64,000 nucleotides of DNA, taken from Quillaja saponaria. Its lineage: Eukaryota; Streptophyta; Magnoliopsida; Fabales; Quillajaceae. The notes below the pieces were generated by a model, which was given only the letters and a program-made list of their open reading frames with translations, had not been told where the DNA came from and searched no databases. The DNA lies in contig CM055607.1 of assembly GCA_029379385.1 (NCBI GenBank), forward strand, positions 30,191,235-30,255,234, written 5' to 3'. Made by a program: the position numbers and the translations under genes. Positions 26,946 through 38,447 of this stretch are shown here, in pieces (position 1 is the first letter of the stretch; each line of letters begins with the position of its first letter).

Positions 26946-27580
26946 TATTGTTCACCTTCATAAATTAAGTTAATTTGGAGGTTAGTTAAGAAGAGAACTA
27001 CAATAAAATTTCGACCTAGTGTGAAATTAGGGTTGTTTTTTGTTTTTATATTTAGTCCTCTAGTCATAGCAATAGCAATAGCAGTAGCATGGAGCTGAGC
27101 AAATGAAGAAAACAAAAAGGGCCAAAGTCGAAGAAGTCTCACAAATTAGCCATTCATTGATATGACCTTAAAAGTTTAGACTTCAGAGAGAAACTTACAC
27201 AGCAGAAGAGGAGAGTAATGAAGGGTTTTAACATTTTAAAAAGTGTCGCAGAATCACCAAATCTTTTTACTACTCACTTAGAAAGTACAGAGCAGGCTTT
27301 TGATGCTGCTCATGAATCATGATACATATAGATGATTCTTGCCTTCTTTTATTAAATATTTACAACTCTTTTTACAGCTGCAGGTGTACAATGGAGTTCC
27401 TCACCCCAAAAGCCAAGGAATGCGGGAATTACTTTAATCCAATGAAAGAGACTAGGACCTAACCGAAAACCACACCTTCACTCCTCACTCCTGCCCTCCA
27501 ATTATTAACACAAAATGACAAAAGCCATATGAATTCTTCAGTTTATCTCGTACTACTTCAATTAAGGTTTTAGGTTTTAG

Positions 27581-27720
27581 GTTTTGCCCAGTTATTATCT
27601 GGCAGCTTGTCGTTCAGGGTAACAAGACTCACTCACCTTTTTTCAGTTTTGGGTTTTGCCCATTTATTATAGGCAGCTTGTCCTTCAAGTTCAGGGTAAC
27701 AAGACTGACTTGCCCTTTTT
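27581..27720. repeat. Two-copy 72-bp tandem repeat
   Basis: GTTTTGCCCA starts at 27581 and recurs as GTTTTGCCCAT at 27653. Both copies continue through GGCAGCTTGT, TTCAGGGTAACAAGACT and a T-rich end. The second copy has a small insertion. No coding content is visible. Confidence 0.8.
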
Positions 27721-27777
27721 TTTTTGTTCCGCTAAAATGTTAAAACTTAAAAACAGTCTTATTATGAGAGGTAGCTT

Positions 27778-28592
27778 CTCACAAATGCACCCTCTCAATT
27801 ACATTAATTATACCATTTAACTTTAAATATACTTTCTTAATATTTAATATATTAATCACACCCCTTTAACTTTGAGTCACTTTTAAATATACTCTTCAAT
27901 ATTCAATTAATACTTTTTGATTTCTTGGCTTTCTAAATTTACAATCTCGTAAGTTTAAAATTTTCTTACAATGTAACTAGATTTGTTGTTTAGAATGATG
28001 GCCTATATTTACATATAATTTTAATCTTATTCTTAAGAGACATTTTTTTAAATATTCATTACAAATATGATGCGCATGTGAGATTTAATTGACATTATGA
28101 TTAGTGAGATTATTTGAGGTAGGGTATTAGTCTATTGGACATATTTGTCTTTGTTTTCTTTTGGTGCTTCTAAGGGTTGCAAAGTTTTTTTTATTTTGGA
28201 TTAGTAAAAGTAAAACATAGAAATATTCACTTGAGAAACAATATTTAGTTAGTTTTATTTGGTAAAACAAATATTAATAATTGTACAAATATATTTTGAT
28301 CAATTTTGGGGGTGTATTTAAAAGTAACTCAAAATTGAAGGAATTTGTTTAATACAATTAAATATTGACTGGTACATTTAAAAAAATTGAAAGTTGAAGG
28401 AGTGATTAATGCAATTAAAAATTGATGGGGGTGTATTTATAACTCAAAGTTGAAGGAGTGTGTTTAATACAATTGATTATTGAGGGGTGTATTTTAAAAA
28501 AATTAAAAGTTGAAGAGGTGATTAATACAATTTAAATTAAGAGGGTGTATTTAAAAGTGTCATAAAGTTGAAGGGGTGTTTTATAATTTGAG
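27778..28592. mobile_element. Probable non-autonomous element with inverted subterminal repeats
   Basis: The left part (27785-27920) carries motifs such as CACCCTCTCAATTAC and CACCCCTTTAACTTTGAGT. The right part (28310-28590) carries several diverged copies of the reverse complement, such as AAAGTTGAAGGGGTGT and AAGAGGGTGTATTT. This gives two inverted arms of repeated ~60-bp modules around an AT-rich centre with no open frame. The layout resembles MITEs or other DNA transposon derivatives with subterminal repeats. Exact ends and target duplication were not resolved. Confidence 0.55.
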
Positions 28593-29664
28593 CCTGCTAA
28601 TTTTAACTACGTGCAAAATACAATTTCAATGGGCTGACACCTAGTATGTTCTTTTCATTAATTTCATAAATACGAATATCTTTAGAAAAGTTATATTTTT
28701 GACTAGACTAAAAATATGAATTAGTCGATGAGCATGAAAATTAGTGCAGGCATTATCACGATCGTTAACTGAAAAAATTAAATCATCTAAGCATAATATG
28801 GAATTACCTGGATATATGAATTGGCCAAATTTTGTAACACAAGAACTGAAAACAGTAGATCTCTAGCTTGTTGGAGCAATGCAAATCAGCAGCGTTAAAC
28901 ACACTAGGGCAACAACTCATTGTTGCTCTTCAGGGAAACCTAAACCCTAACTCATTTAATGTTTGACCATCTCTGTGAACCTTTCAAGTTTTAAAACTAA
29001 GGCTTGGCAGGTCATAGGTGATTTGCATGGCTGTTTTCAATCGTGTAAGTATTACTGAACGGACTGCTAGATCATAGGCATAGGGTGGGAGAGCTACAAT
29101 TTAGTAATGTCATTACAGATGGATTCCCTATTAAAATGATATCCATATCTTTTACCAAACAAAAAAAATGATATCCATATGATACAGCCCCTTATTAATA
29201 TTCTGAAATCTGAATCATAAAATGGTCAGACCTATTAATAAATTTGGGATTGGAACTAAGGAAAAATCTACAAGATAACGAATCCATAACTATGCAGTTG
29301 ATCTTATTATGCCCAAGAGTAAACCAACCTCATCAGCAAATCTTAAAAAGACCAGCTATTGTTTGTCAAATAATTTCTGGCAATGTTGGTGAAAACTCAG
29401 ATTAATAAGAGAGAGCAGTGTCATCAGCACATGCTGTTTCAGAAGGAAAAAAAAAAAAAAATTCCTTCAGGCAAGGAACTGTAGTTACTTGAGCTTTACA
29501 TGGAAGATAATCAATCTGTTGAAGAATACGTGTAAGTACCATTAAACTACGCAATTCAATTACTACGCTCCTTTGACTCGTTGGACAACCATTCTACTTC
29601 CTTATACAAACTGGAAGAGATCTTGAATCGGTGCTTAGCTCTACCTGGTATTGCATTCAGGTAC
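28593..29664. other. 3' flank of AP2-like gene, no gene seen
   Basis: AT-rich sequence downstream of the AP2-like gene, including a probable 3' UTR next to 29664 and a poly-A tract near 29448-29460. No exon-like sequence was recognised. Confidence 0.5.
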
Positions 29665-32335
29665 TCAGTAGAAGGGGGATATGTTGGTGGAGTTTGAGAT
29701 TGATGGAGAGAAATGTGGGTGGAAGATTGTTGTGTTTGGAACAGCAGCTGATGGTATCCTTGCTGAAGAAGGGAATCCTGATGATGCTGCAGCAGAGAAG
29801 AGTGGAACTGGAGTTGCCCCAACATAAGAACCTTGAGTTTGCCAGGCCCGATTAGGGAAGGAATCAACTTCCAACCTCTTCTCTATTGCTCTATCCTGAA
29901 AACAGCAATGGAATGTTATGACAGTTAATGCAAAAGAAAATAAATCTAGCTGTATTACAGTGACTTGAGTCAAACACTAATACCTTTAAGATGGGAAAGA
30001 AAGTGGAATTCAAACCACTCCAGATGGGAGGGTGCTCAGAAGCTATAGAGGAACCATGAGATGGTTGGGCCCTGAATGATCTTGATGCAGAGTTCTCAAT
30101 CTGACAGCAAAAGAAGGTTTAACAACGTGAGCTAGTCTAAGACCTCAACAAATGGGAGAACTCAGATGTTGGTACAATATAAAATGAGCTACTAAAGTTG
30201 TAGAAAGATCAATCAACACTTATTTGAGCAGGGTCATAAACAAATTGATCTCAATTACCATTACTCTCCCATCAATAGGCACGTCATCCCAGCCATACTG
30301 AAATGGGAAACCGCTCACACTGGTTGTGTTCTCATTTTGGCCACCAGAAAAAGAAAGGGGACGGATACCCAAGCTAAGATCAAGATTCTGGTTGGTATCT
30401 GCATAAAAAGTCAAGAGTTGAAGAACATTGATATGCATAGAAATACTACTAAAAGTTCCTGACAAAAAGATTATGAAACAACAAAGAAAATCAGAGAATT
30501 AAAATCTTTCATCAATAAACAATACCTCCAGTGTCAGCCTCAGATATCATCTCCCCTTCATATATGCTTGGTTCAAAGTTTGTGACAGCTTCCCTTCCAT
30601 TGCATTTGATAGCAGCCTTGTCATATGCCCTGATTCCAGAAACCCATAACATGTTAAGATTGAAAAGAATGATAAGGAACATGAGAATCTGAAAAATGTA
30701 TAGATCCAGTAAATGACTTGTAGGACCTTGCAGCCTCTACTTCGCTGTCAAATAGCCCAAGATATACATACCTGCGAAAAAGCAATGAACAATAAAGAAT
30801 AAAAACCAAATTCTGTGTACCCAATTTTTTATTTCTTTTTTTTTAAAATAGCTCTCAACGTAATCATCGAACTTTCTTGCTTTAACTTCGTACTTCGTAG
30901 TGTTAGTAACTCCATAATGGCATTTAACATAATTGAAATTTGTATAGGGAACTTAAATTAAAATTAAGTTATACTATCAATACAATTCAGTAAAAGAAGA
31001 GCACTCACTTCTTGCCCAGAAACTGCCCCATACGAGCTTCCCATCGGCCACATTTGTGCAGTGTCACCCCCCTGTATTTTGAGCTTCCCCTTGAGAACCC
31101 AGTGCTCTGACGACGTAGGATGTGCACAAATTCTTCCTTAGTGAAATTACTCATCTGCAAAACAACCAGTTATAGAAGTACCCCTGACAAGTTAAGTTTA
31201 GTCAGTAAGATCATCTCCCAACAGACCTGCTTTATATCTTCATCATAATCACTGATATTGAAATTGATATCTGCATCAATACCACGGAACTTGATTGCAG
31301 CTCGATCATATGCCCTGAAATCAATAACCCAAATTGCAGATAGAACCCACATGACAGATATCCGAGATGCCTCGCACCAATCAAATAGAACAAAAATGCT
31401 ATGGTTTACAATCTCATATCTCAATCCATGAACAGTTTTACCTAGCTGCAGCATGCGCAGTATCAAATCCTCCTACAAGGTATAAAAGAAAAAAAAATAT
31501 CAACACCCAGATTTATAATACGGAAAAGCAAACCCAATTACAAGCAAGTAAACTCAGAAAAATCTTGTACAAGTTACTAAATCTATAATCCAAGCTCAGG
31601 CATATTCAGATAAATTAACATCGTTGCTTGCTTACCCAAGTACACTTGCTTCCCACAGTCCCTGACCAGAATACAAAGAAAATGGGTTCAAAATCACAAG
31701 AATAATGCCTATGGAATTCGAAATCGACCGGTTTGCTACAAAGTTGTATCGATTACTAACCAAATATGCGATTCCCATCGTCCCGTTCTTCTATAAAATG
31801 TAACACCACGATACTGGGAGCTCCTTGACCTCGGTCCCCGCCGACTCTTCTTGATCTGCTGTCTCAGTGGTTGTTGCTGTTGGGGTAACATCCTCTGCTC
31901 CGTCACACCACCGTAACTCACCTCCTTGCCCGAGATATCCGACCATTCCTTCCTCGAAGAAGAATCATAAAGCCTCTTCCCAATTCCAAACCCGATAACA
32001 TCTTCTTCTCCTGTTCCAACCACCGGAAAAAGCTGAATGGTCCGATTACAATCATCCACACCTTCCTCTTCGTAAAGTGAGTGCAACTTGGAGCTTGTAC
32101 CATCATCAGTGGTGGTCCTCTTGAGAATACCGAAGTTATAAGCAAAAGCATCGCCGTAAGAGCAAGAATCTTCGTCGCAGGTGTTGTTAGAAGTATCCGC
32201 ATTGACAACGGATGAATTGAAGCTACCAGAGCTATCCATTTGACTACCCGAAAGCTGTACAATCTTCTCAGTAACCATTTCGATGGAATCCGAAGCAGAA
32301 TCGGAGGAAACCACGTTAAGATTAAGATCCAACAT
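29665..32335 (-). CDS. RAP2-7: euAP2 transcription factor, TOE1/RAP2.7 type, miR172-regulated
   Basis: Nuclear AP2-domain repressor of the TOE group, which delays flowering and phase change (family knowledge). Exons: 31761-32335, 31636-31661, 31442-31472, 31227-31314, 31009-31154, 30727-30771, 30526-30629, 30259-30398, 29984-30100, 29665-29895; 1503 nt, 500 aa. It begins MLDLNLNV, an EAR-like repression motif. A basic stretch [13 protein letters not shown] precedes the first AP2 domain (about 174-230). The second AP2 domain (about 267-322) contains [21 protein letters not shown] second EAR-type motif DLSLG lies at 345-349. The 26-nt and 31-nt micro-exons are characteristic of this family. The last exon holds a miR172 site encoding AAASSGF. 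TOE1 fits best, but TOE2/TOE3-type orthology is not excluded. Confidence 0.93.
29772..29792 (-). promoter_or_regulatory. miR172 target site in coding sequence
   Basis: The plus strand reads GGAATCCTGATGATGCTGCA plus a final G. This matches the miR172 core GAUGAUGCUGCA exactly, so the minus-strand mRNA carries the complementary site. It encodes residues near 459-466 of the AP2-like protein (AAASSGF), the usual place in euAP2 genes. miR172 acts by cleavage and translational repression (established knowledge). Confidence 0.93.
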
Positions 32336-32619
32336 TTTGATTAAACCGCAACCTTACGACTTCGGCAAAGTAATTGAGGAAAGTGGTCCAAATAGTATGA
32401 AAGTGAACCTAGCTAGAATTGGTGGATCCAAACAAATGGGTCTGAAACACCATGATTATCGAATGTGTAAGAAATAGAGAAGGTAAGAGTCAGCGCGAGT
32501 GAGCCATTTGAATTAGAGAAAGGAAGGGAGAGTAGGATTGAGTTGCAGGCATAAAGGAATCATGGTCGGCTATGGAGGTTTCATGCAGAGAGAGAAAGCT
32601 GATAGAGAGAGAAATCGGT

Positions 32620-32645
32620 TAGAGAGAGAGAGAGAGAGAGAGAGG
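32620..32645. repeat. GA/CT microsatellite in the AP2-like 5' region
   Basis: About 12-13 GA units lie roughly 290 bp upstream of the AP2-like ATG, with shorter GA runs at 32587-32612. On the gene strand this is a CT-rich tract, common near plant transcription starts and in leaders. Confidence 0.9.
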
Positions 32646-35600
32646 AGGGTGTGAAAGAAGAGAGCTGTGTTGGTGCTTGGTAATGGAGCAAAGAACAATT
32701 AAGAGAAGCGAAGGAAAAGGGGTGGTGGACTGGTGGGGTCCCTCACTCCCTATCCTTTCCTTTTTTTAAATATAATTTGTGAAGTAATAAAATTACATTT
32801 TTAGAAGTCCTAAGAATCAAAAAAATATTTCCATAATTTCATATTTTATTAGTAGTACATATTATTTTTCATATTGCAAAATAGGTTATTAGAAAATATT
32901 GAATCAATAAAATTTTAGTTGAGATGTTACTCAATGGTTAAAAAAGACATGGTTTAATAAATTTGACTATTGATTTATAAAAGAGTTTATCTCTTCTAAA
33001 TTATGATAATTTCTTTTGTAAAACATAAAATAATATTAAATAATGGAGAGACCAGTTTTGAATCATGATCACTTCTAATTTGATGCCATGTTACCATGTC
33101 AAGATAATTTTTCTCTTTTTTTATTATCAATTAAAATTTCATAAGGTAATTATCTTCTTTTTGCTAGAAATTCTTTTAAAAATAAATTATAATTTATCTT
33201 ATTCTTAGATAAGAATAAATTGCTTGCACCATGCGCATGAGAGAACTCAAATTCATTATTTTTTATTTTTTTTATTTGAATAAAATAGACACTAATACTA
33301 AGACATTGCTCAGCTTTAGTAGCTTAGCTAGAGGGATAGAGTAAGATGAGGGTAGGAGATCTAAGTGAGCCCTGGCTTGCAAATTTGTACATTCTACCAA
33401 GTGCTGACAATTGTCATACATTGGGACTTCTTGTTTATGGGGCACCTCTTAAACATTGTTTCTTTTTCTTCATCTAAGGGCTTGAGGTTTAGAGAAAATA
33501 TAATTGTAGTAAAAAATTATTTAATTAATTCTTATATAATTTTTAATAATTTTTTGTTGTTATAATCTTATTATCATTCAAATGATTTTTATTTTTTTTA
33601 TTTATGATCGAATAGGTGTTTTTTTAGTATGAAAATAATTCGCATGAAAGTAAAATGTAATATAGAAGTGAAAATAATTTGTGTTAGATGAATGCAAGTG
33701 ATGAGAGCAATTATTAGCTTGTGTTTGGTTATTATTATTAAAATGAATGTTGTTGCATTTGTACCCATCATAAGTAAGTTAATAATCATTACTTGTATAA
33801 TAAATATTGTTTTTCTTTTAGAGGCAACACATCAAACATAATTGTTATTTAACTTTGGTTTTTTTTAATGAACATCATAAGATCACTTGTTAATATACAA
33901 TAAATAATATTTATAAATAAAAAATTTATATAATAAATAATACTGAAATTATTATCAATTACTGTAATAATTGTATAAATTTTTTACTTATAAATTTAAT
34001 AAGTATCTTTACAACACTCATTAAATTTTGTTTATTTTTTTACTTTTTGCATTTTCTCTACTCATCTTATTATTGACTCATTAATTTAGTTTGATAATTT
34101 TCAAAACATTATATTAATAAATAATAACTCATCAATGTGTATTTACAAGATTTGAAATAAAAATACATACTTTCTTTTAGTGATAACATATTAATATATA
34201 CTAATTTATGTGTCACGCGCATTGCACTTTGGTCATATTAATATAACTTTAAAGTTTTACACAACCATGAATAATTTTAATTTATAATAACAAATTAAGA
34301 AAATAATTATAGTAAAGTTATATACCGAGATCTATTAGTTAATTATACTTGTGGATTAATTAAATACAATTCTAATAAAGAATAAGAAACAATACAAAAA
34401 AATGGGAATTATCATTTAAGTTTAGTATTATTAAAATCTAATTAACATAAAATAATAATAATTACAATTCAATAACTAATCAACTTGGTAAATTCAGTAC
34501 CACCCACCCAAAAAAAACAACTCTTATTTCTTCCTTCTTCCTTCCTTCATCTTACTTTGCTTTAATCATTCAACCATGAATGCTTAGCGGGATCCTCGTA
34601 CACGGTGAATAACTGAATTCCAATGGTATTGGGCTATATAGCTCTTTTATGTGGATCATTATTATCAGTAGCTTTTTAAGTGATTACATTTCGACAATCT
34701 TCGTTTTAACACTTAGTAACCAATAAAAGAATTTTATATCACAAACAACTTAAATTCATTTTGTCAAACATTGACATTATCAAGATGTATTTTGTTAAAT
34801 TTACTGTCACAAACATTTACATTTTATTGCTATCAATAGCTATAAATATAATTTTTTTACCTCAAAATATCACTTTAATTTAATAGTCCCCTATTTTTCT
34901 TCAAAGAAAATAGCTTTTCTCAAATAATAAAGTTATAAATATCATTTTGTTTCCTCGTTTTATAAACCTAGATAAAAATAATTAATAGCATACCTATATA
35001 TTATGTTGTATCATTATTATTTTCAACATGTTTCAGCCAAACAACTTAAATCAAATAGAACAAAAGTACTTTCAAAATGAAAAAAATAAATTAAAAAACT
35101 TTATTATGGGAAAAAATCTATTTAATAGTAGAGTTGTACATTAATCTAGTGCTTACCTTTATGTGATAAAACAAAATGAGATGAGGAATTTAATGTGATA
35201 TTAAATTAAAAAAAAACTTATTCAATATAAGGAATTTAATTTTGTTAGAGTTTATTAATATAAAAAAAATAAGAAATTACAATCGTGATAAAACAAAATG
35301 AGATAGAGAGTTTAATTTGATTTTACATTATTGATAACTTGTTAAATATAAATAATATAATTATTGTTAGAGTTTATTATTATTAAAAAATTATTAGTAT
35401 AAATATGAAAAATTATAATTCTATTATTATTAAGATTTAGGAAAACAATCATATTACTATTAAAAAATTACTTATGTAAAATCAAAAATTATAAGTTGAA
35501 CTAAAAATGAATAAAAATGTAAATTAAATTTTTATAAAGGTATTTTAAGAAATAAAAAAAAATATTACATATAGTATAGATTAGATATACTCAATTGGAA

Positions 35601-38447
35601 AATACCATTATTTGTTTGCAACTATTAATCATGTCAGTTAACTAATCAAAAACTTCAATCGTTTCCATTTTTTTATTTTTTATTTATAAAAGTGCAGATA
35701 TTAATGAAATGGTTGAGTATTTAGAGAAAATTATCTTTTACAAATATACCCTCAAGAGTTGGCATGTATTGTAATTGTATCAGAATAACATTTCTGTTAC
35801 GGTTCTAGAGGCCGTGCTAATTTACTTCTATGCCCTTCTAGGTTAACTAATGAAGCTGGATGACATTTATCAAAGCTTTTAACACACATTACATAAAAGA
35901 GTATGATATTAATATAAAAATTTAAGAATACATCTCAAAAGAATAGTATATACTTTTATTAAGAAACAAGTCGTGATAAAATTTTTATAAATAGTTTAAT
36001 CCATGAATGGAAGAACTATTTTTTACTCTCTTAGGCTCGTAAATACTTGATTCTCAAATAAAATGAAGATTATTTTTTCTTGAAAAATTAGAAAAAGAAA
36101 GCATATGAGCACACTAGTTTTTTTTGTTTAATTAGAAACTAAGATGGTTAGACTTGTTATTTTTCAATCGACATTATGTAGCTCGAGTTTACAGTCAAAT
36201 AAACAAATTGCTAGTAGCTCACATGAGAGTTATCAATTCAACAGTTAAATCTTGTTTTTACATGACTCGATAAATTTGACCATAAATTTATCATCTATTT
36301 CTATTATTTAACTATTTGACAACAGCAAAAAAATAATTATTCAATGAGCACTCTTAAATAAATTTGACTTAGAGTGGTTGTGACCAAAAATCTTCATTTT
36401 CACATAATGCTCGACTTATAAATTTATCTCGTAAAATACTAAATGCTCAATAATTACAATAAAAATACTAATATCGTGTGGTGTCAGGTTAATAACGGCT
36501 CTGTTTGGAAGCATGATTGCAACAGTGTCGTGCCACGTCCGAGGGTTGTTGTACCCAATAATTTCCTCCCCATTTTGCCCTCAATCATTTCCCTTTATTC
36601 ACATCATATGTTTGGTGCCCAAATTACAGAAACAACACCCATAAATTCTCTAATCCCAACTGTGCCCCTCTCTTCTTCAAAAAATTGGACTGTTGCTGGC
36701 CGAACGGTCACTAATGATCACGTGGCCCAAATTTATTTTTTTTCTTTCCGTCCTAATGGGAAAATTTTAGAAAGGTATTTTTTAAGTATTTTTTTTACTT
36801 CTATAAATTTTAATTTAGTATTTGTATTTGGTTTTGTTTTTAATGTAATTTCAATTTTAGTTTTTTAATTAAATTTGTTTGTGTGAAAATTATTAGATTA
36901 ATTTCACTAAAACGTCAAACTGAATTAAACATTACTGTAACATAAATTACAATTCACTTTAAATTAAAAATAAAAAATTAATTAATTATTATTTTAATTT
37001 GAATTATATATTAAAATGATTTAAAAATCACAACTGATTTATTAATATAAAACTATTTTATTTATTTATTTTTAATATAACACTTAAATATTTTGTGTAA
37101 AAATTTTTCACCGTAACTTTTAAACAGATAATACTTTTAAGACGGAATAACCTCAAATCGGTTTAACCATGATTTCTGCTTCACCAGCATTCACCAGCAT
37201 ACCAAGCGCACCCAATATGTATTCCTTCTTCATCCCATCTTTTCTCAGTTTGAGAAAATATTTTTCCGGAAATGAACAGACAACCCCCATTGCTGATTGA
37301 AATGATAGAATTTGTTTGGACTAAGTTATGCCACAAGCCCAAAACGTCATTCTCTTTCATTCTTGCAAGGTCGATTTCGTTAAGGATAGCAAAGTGACTC
37401 CAATTTGAAATGAATTAGGGGAGGATAATGGCTATGTACTAATATTATGCAAGGTGGATCACTACTCAATTTTGGTATTTCTTTCCTTAAAGAACACAAA
37501 TGATTAGTCTGATACAGCTTCTTACAGTAAAGAAGAAACCAGCTGATGCAGCTTGTAACAAAGATGTCATACATTCCCTATAGAGAAAGATCCATTACCT
37601 TTGTTGTGCTAGCGAACAAAGCAGTTGGAGGCCCGTGGCCCAAATAGAAAAGATATTTGATTGCCTAACTATAAAATTGACAACTTCAAACCCGGCAAAA
37701 TACCCCTCAAGATAACCAGTTTTAATCCCATTTAAGAATCATTAGGAAGCAAACAAATAATTGCATAAAAGCAAATGTTGCCCAACTTAAACTGATATCT
37801 ACTAGCATGACTATCAGAAACAAAATGAAAAATCATGAGGAACTATAAGTACTGTCCGTGCACATACAACTCAAAATGTCAAAAATTGAGTTATAAAAAA
37901 AATGTGACTCGTGTGCAGCATAAAGAAACAAATATTGGAAAACCACAATGTCTAAAATATTGCTCCCTACAACTACAAATAGGCTTAATACATCCGCACT
38001 AATGAAAAATTACAAAACCATACACAGTGAACGCTAGCAAAAGCAAATGGATTACAGCTTTTAACATCAATCGAACTACCTGATGGAAGAAGAGCCATGA
38101 CTGTACAAATTCATAATCAAAATGAGACTAATCATAAAACAAGAGGGTATGCGGGTGTTACTAACAAGCAAATAATTTAAACTTACATTGACAAAATAAA
38201 CAACCCATGTAATATAAATAGATAAACATCTAAGAAATTTAATTTGGTTACAGTATTAAACATGCGTCCATCTAACTTTAAAACTCGAAAAATACAGTGG
38301 GAGGTGTATAACCCACAATAAATCATCAATACTGATCCATAAGCTACCCTCCCACCTAGTATCAACCGTCTGAAGTGAACTGCAAAATGAAAAGGCCAAA
38401 ACATAACAAGGCAAAGGAAAAACAACATCCAAATGCAGAAAACTGCA
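32646..38447. other. AT-rich intergenic DNA between AP2-like gene and RPL4
   Basis: No supported gene. Most of 32.8-36.4 kb is extremely AT-rich with long random open frames. A less AT-rich island at about 36480-36760 contains a G-box at 36719-36724, and a 141-codon frame there looks accidental. The RPL4 3' UTR probably occupies part of the last few hundred bases before 38448. Confidence 0.5.
35163..35408. repeat. Two-copy 122-bp tandem repeat
   Basis: GTGATAAAACAAAATGAGAT starts at 35163 and again at 35285. A second landmark, GTTAGAGTTTATTA, recurs at 35244 and 35366. The same 122-bp offset shows one diverged head-to-tail duplication. Confidence 0.8.

Noticed and set aside
32800..36400. Search for LTR retrotransposon or CRISPR-like arrays in AT-rich DNA
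   Set aside because: No reverse transcriptase or integrase motifs, no paired LTRs, and no regularly spaced identical repeats. Only a two-copy 122-bp tandem repeat.
36443..36868. 141-codon plus-strand open frame in the 32.6-38.4 kb gap
   Set aside because: No domain, no splice sites and biased composition. The frame looks open by chance across the less AT-rich island.
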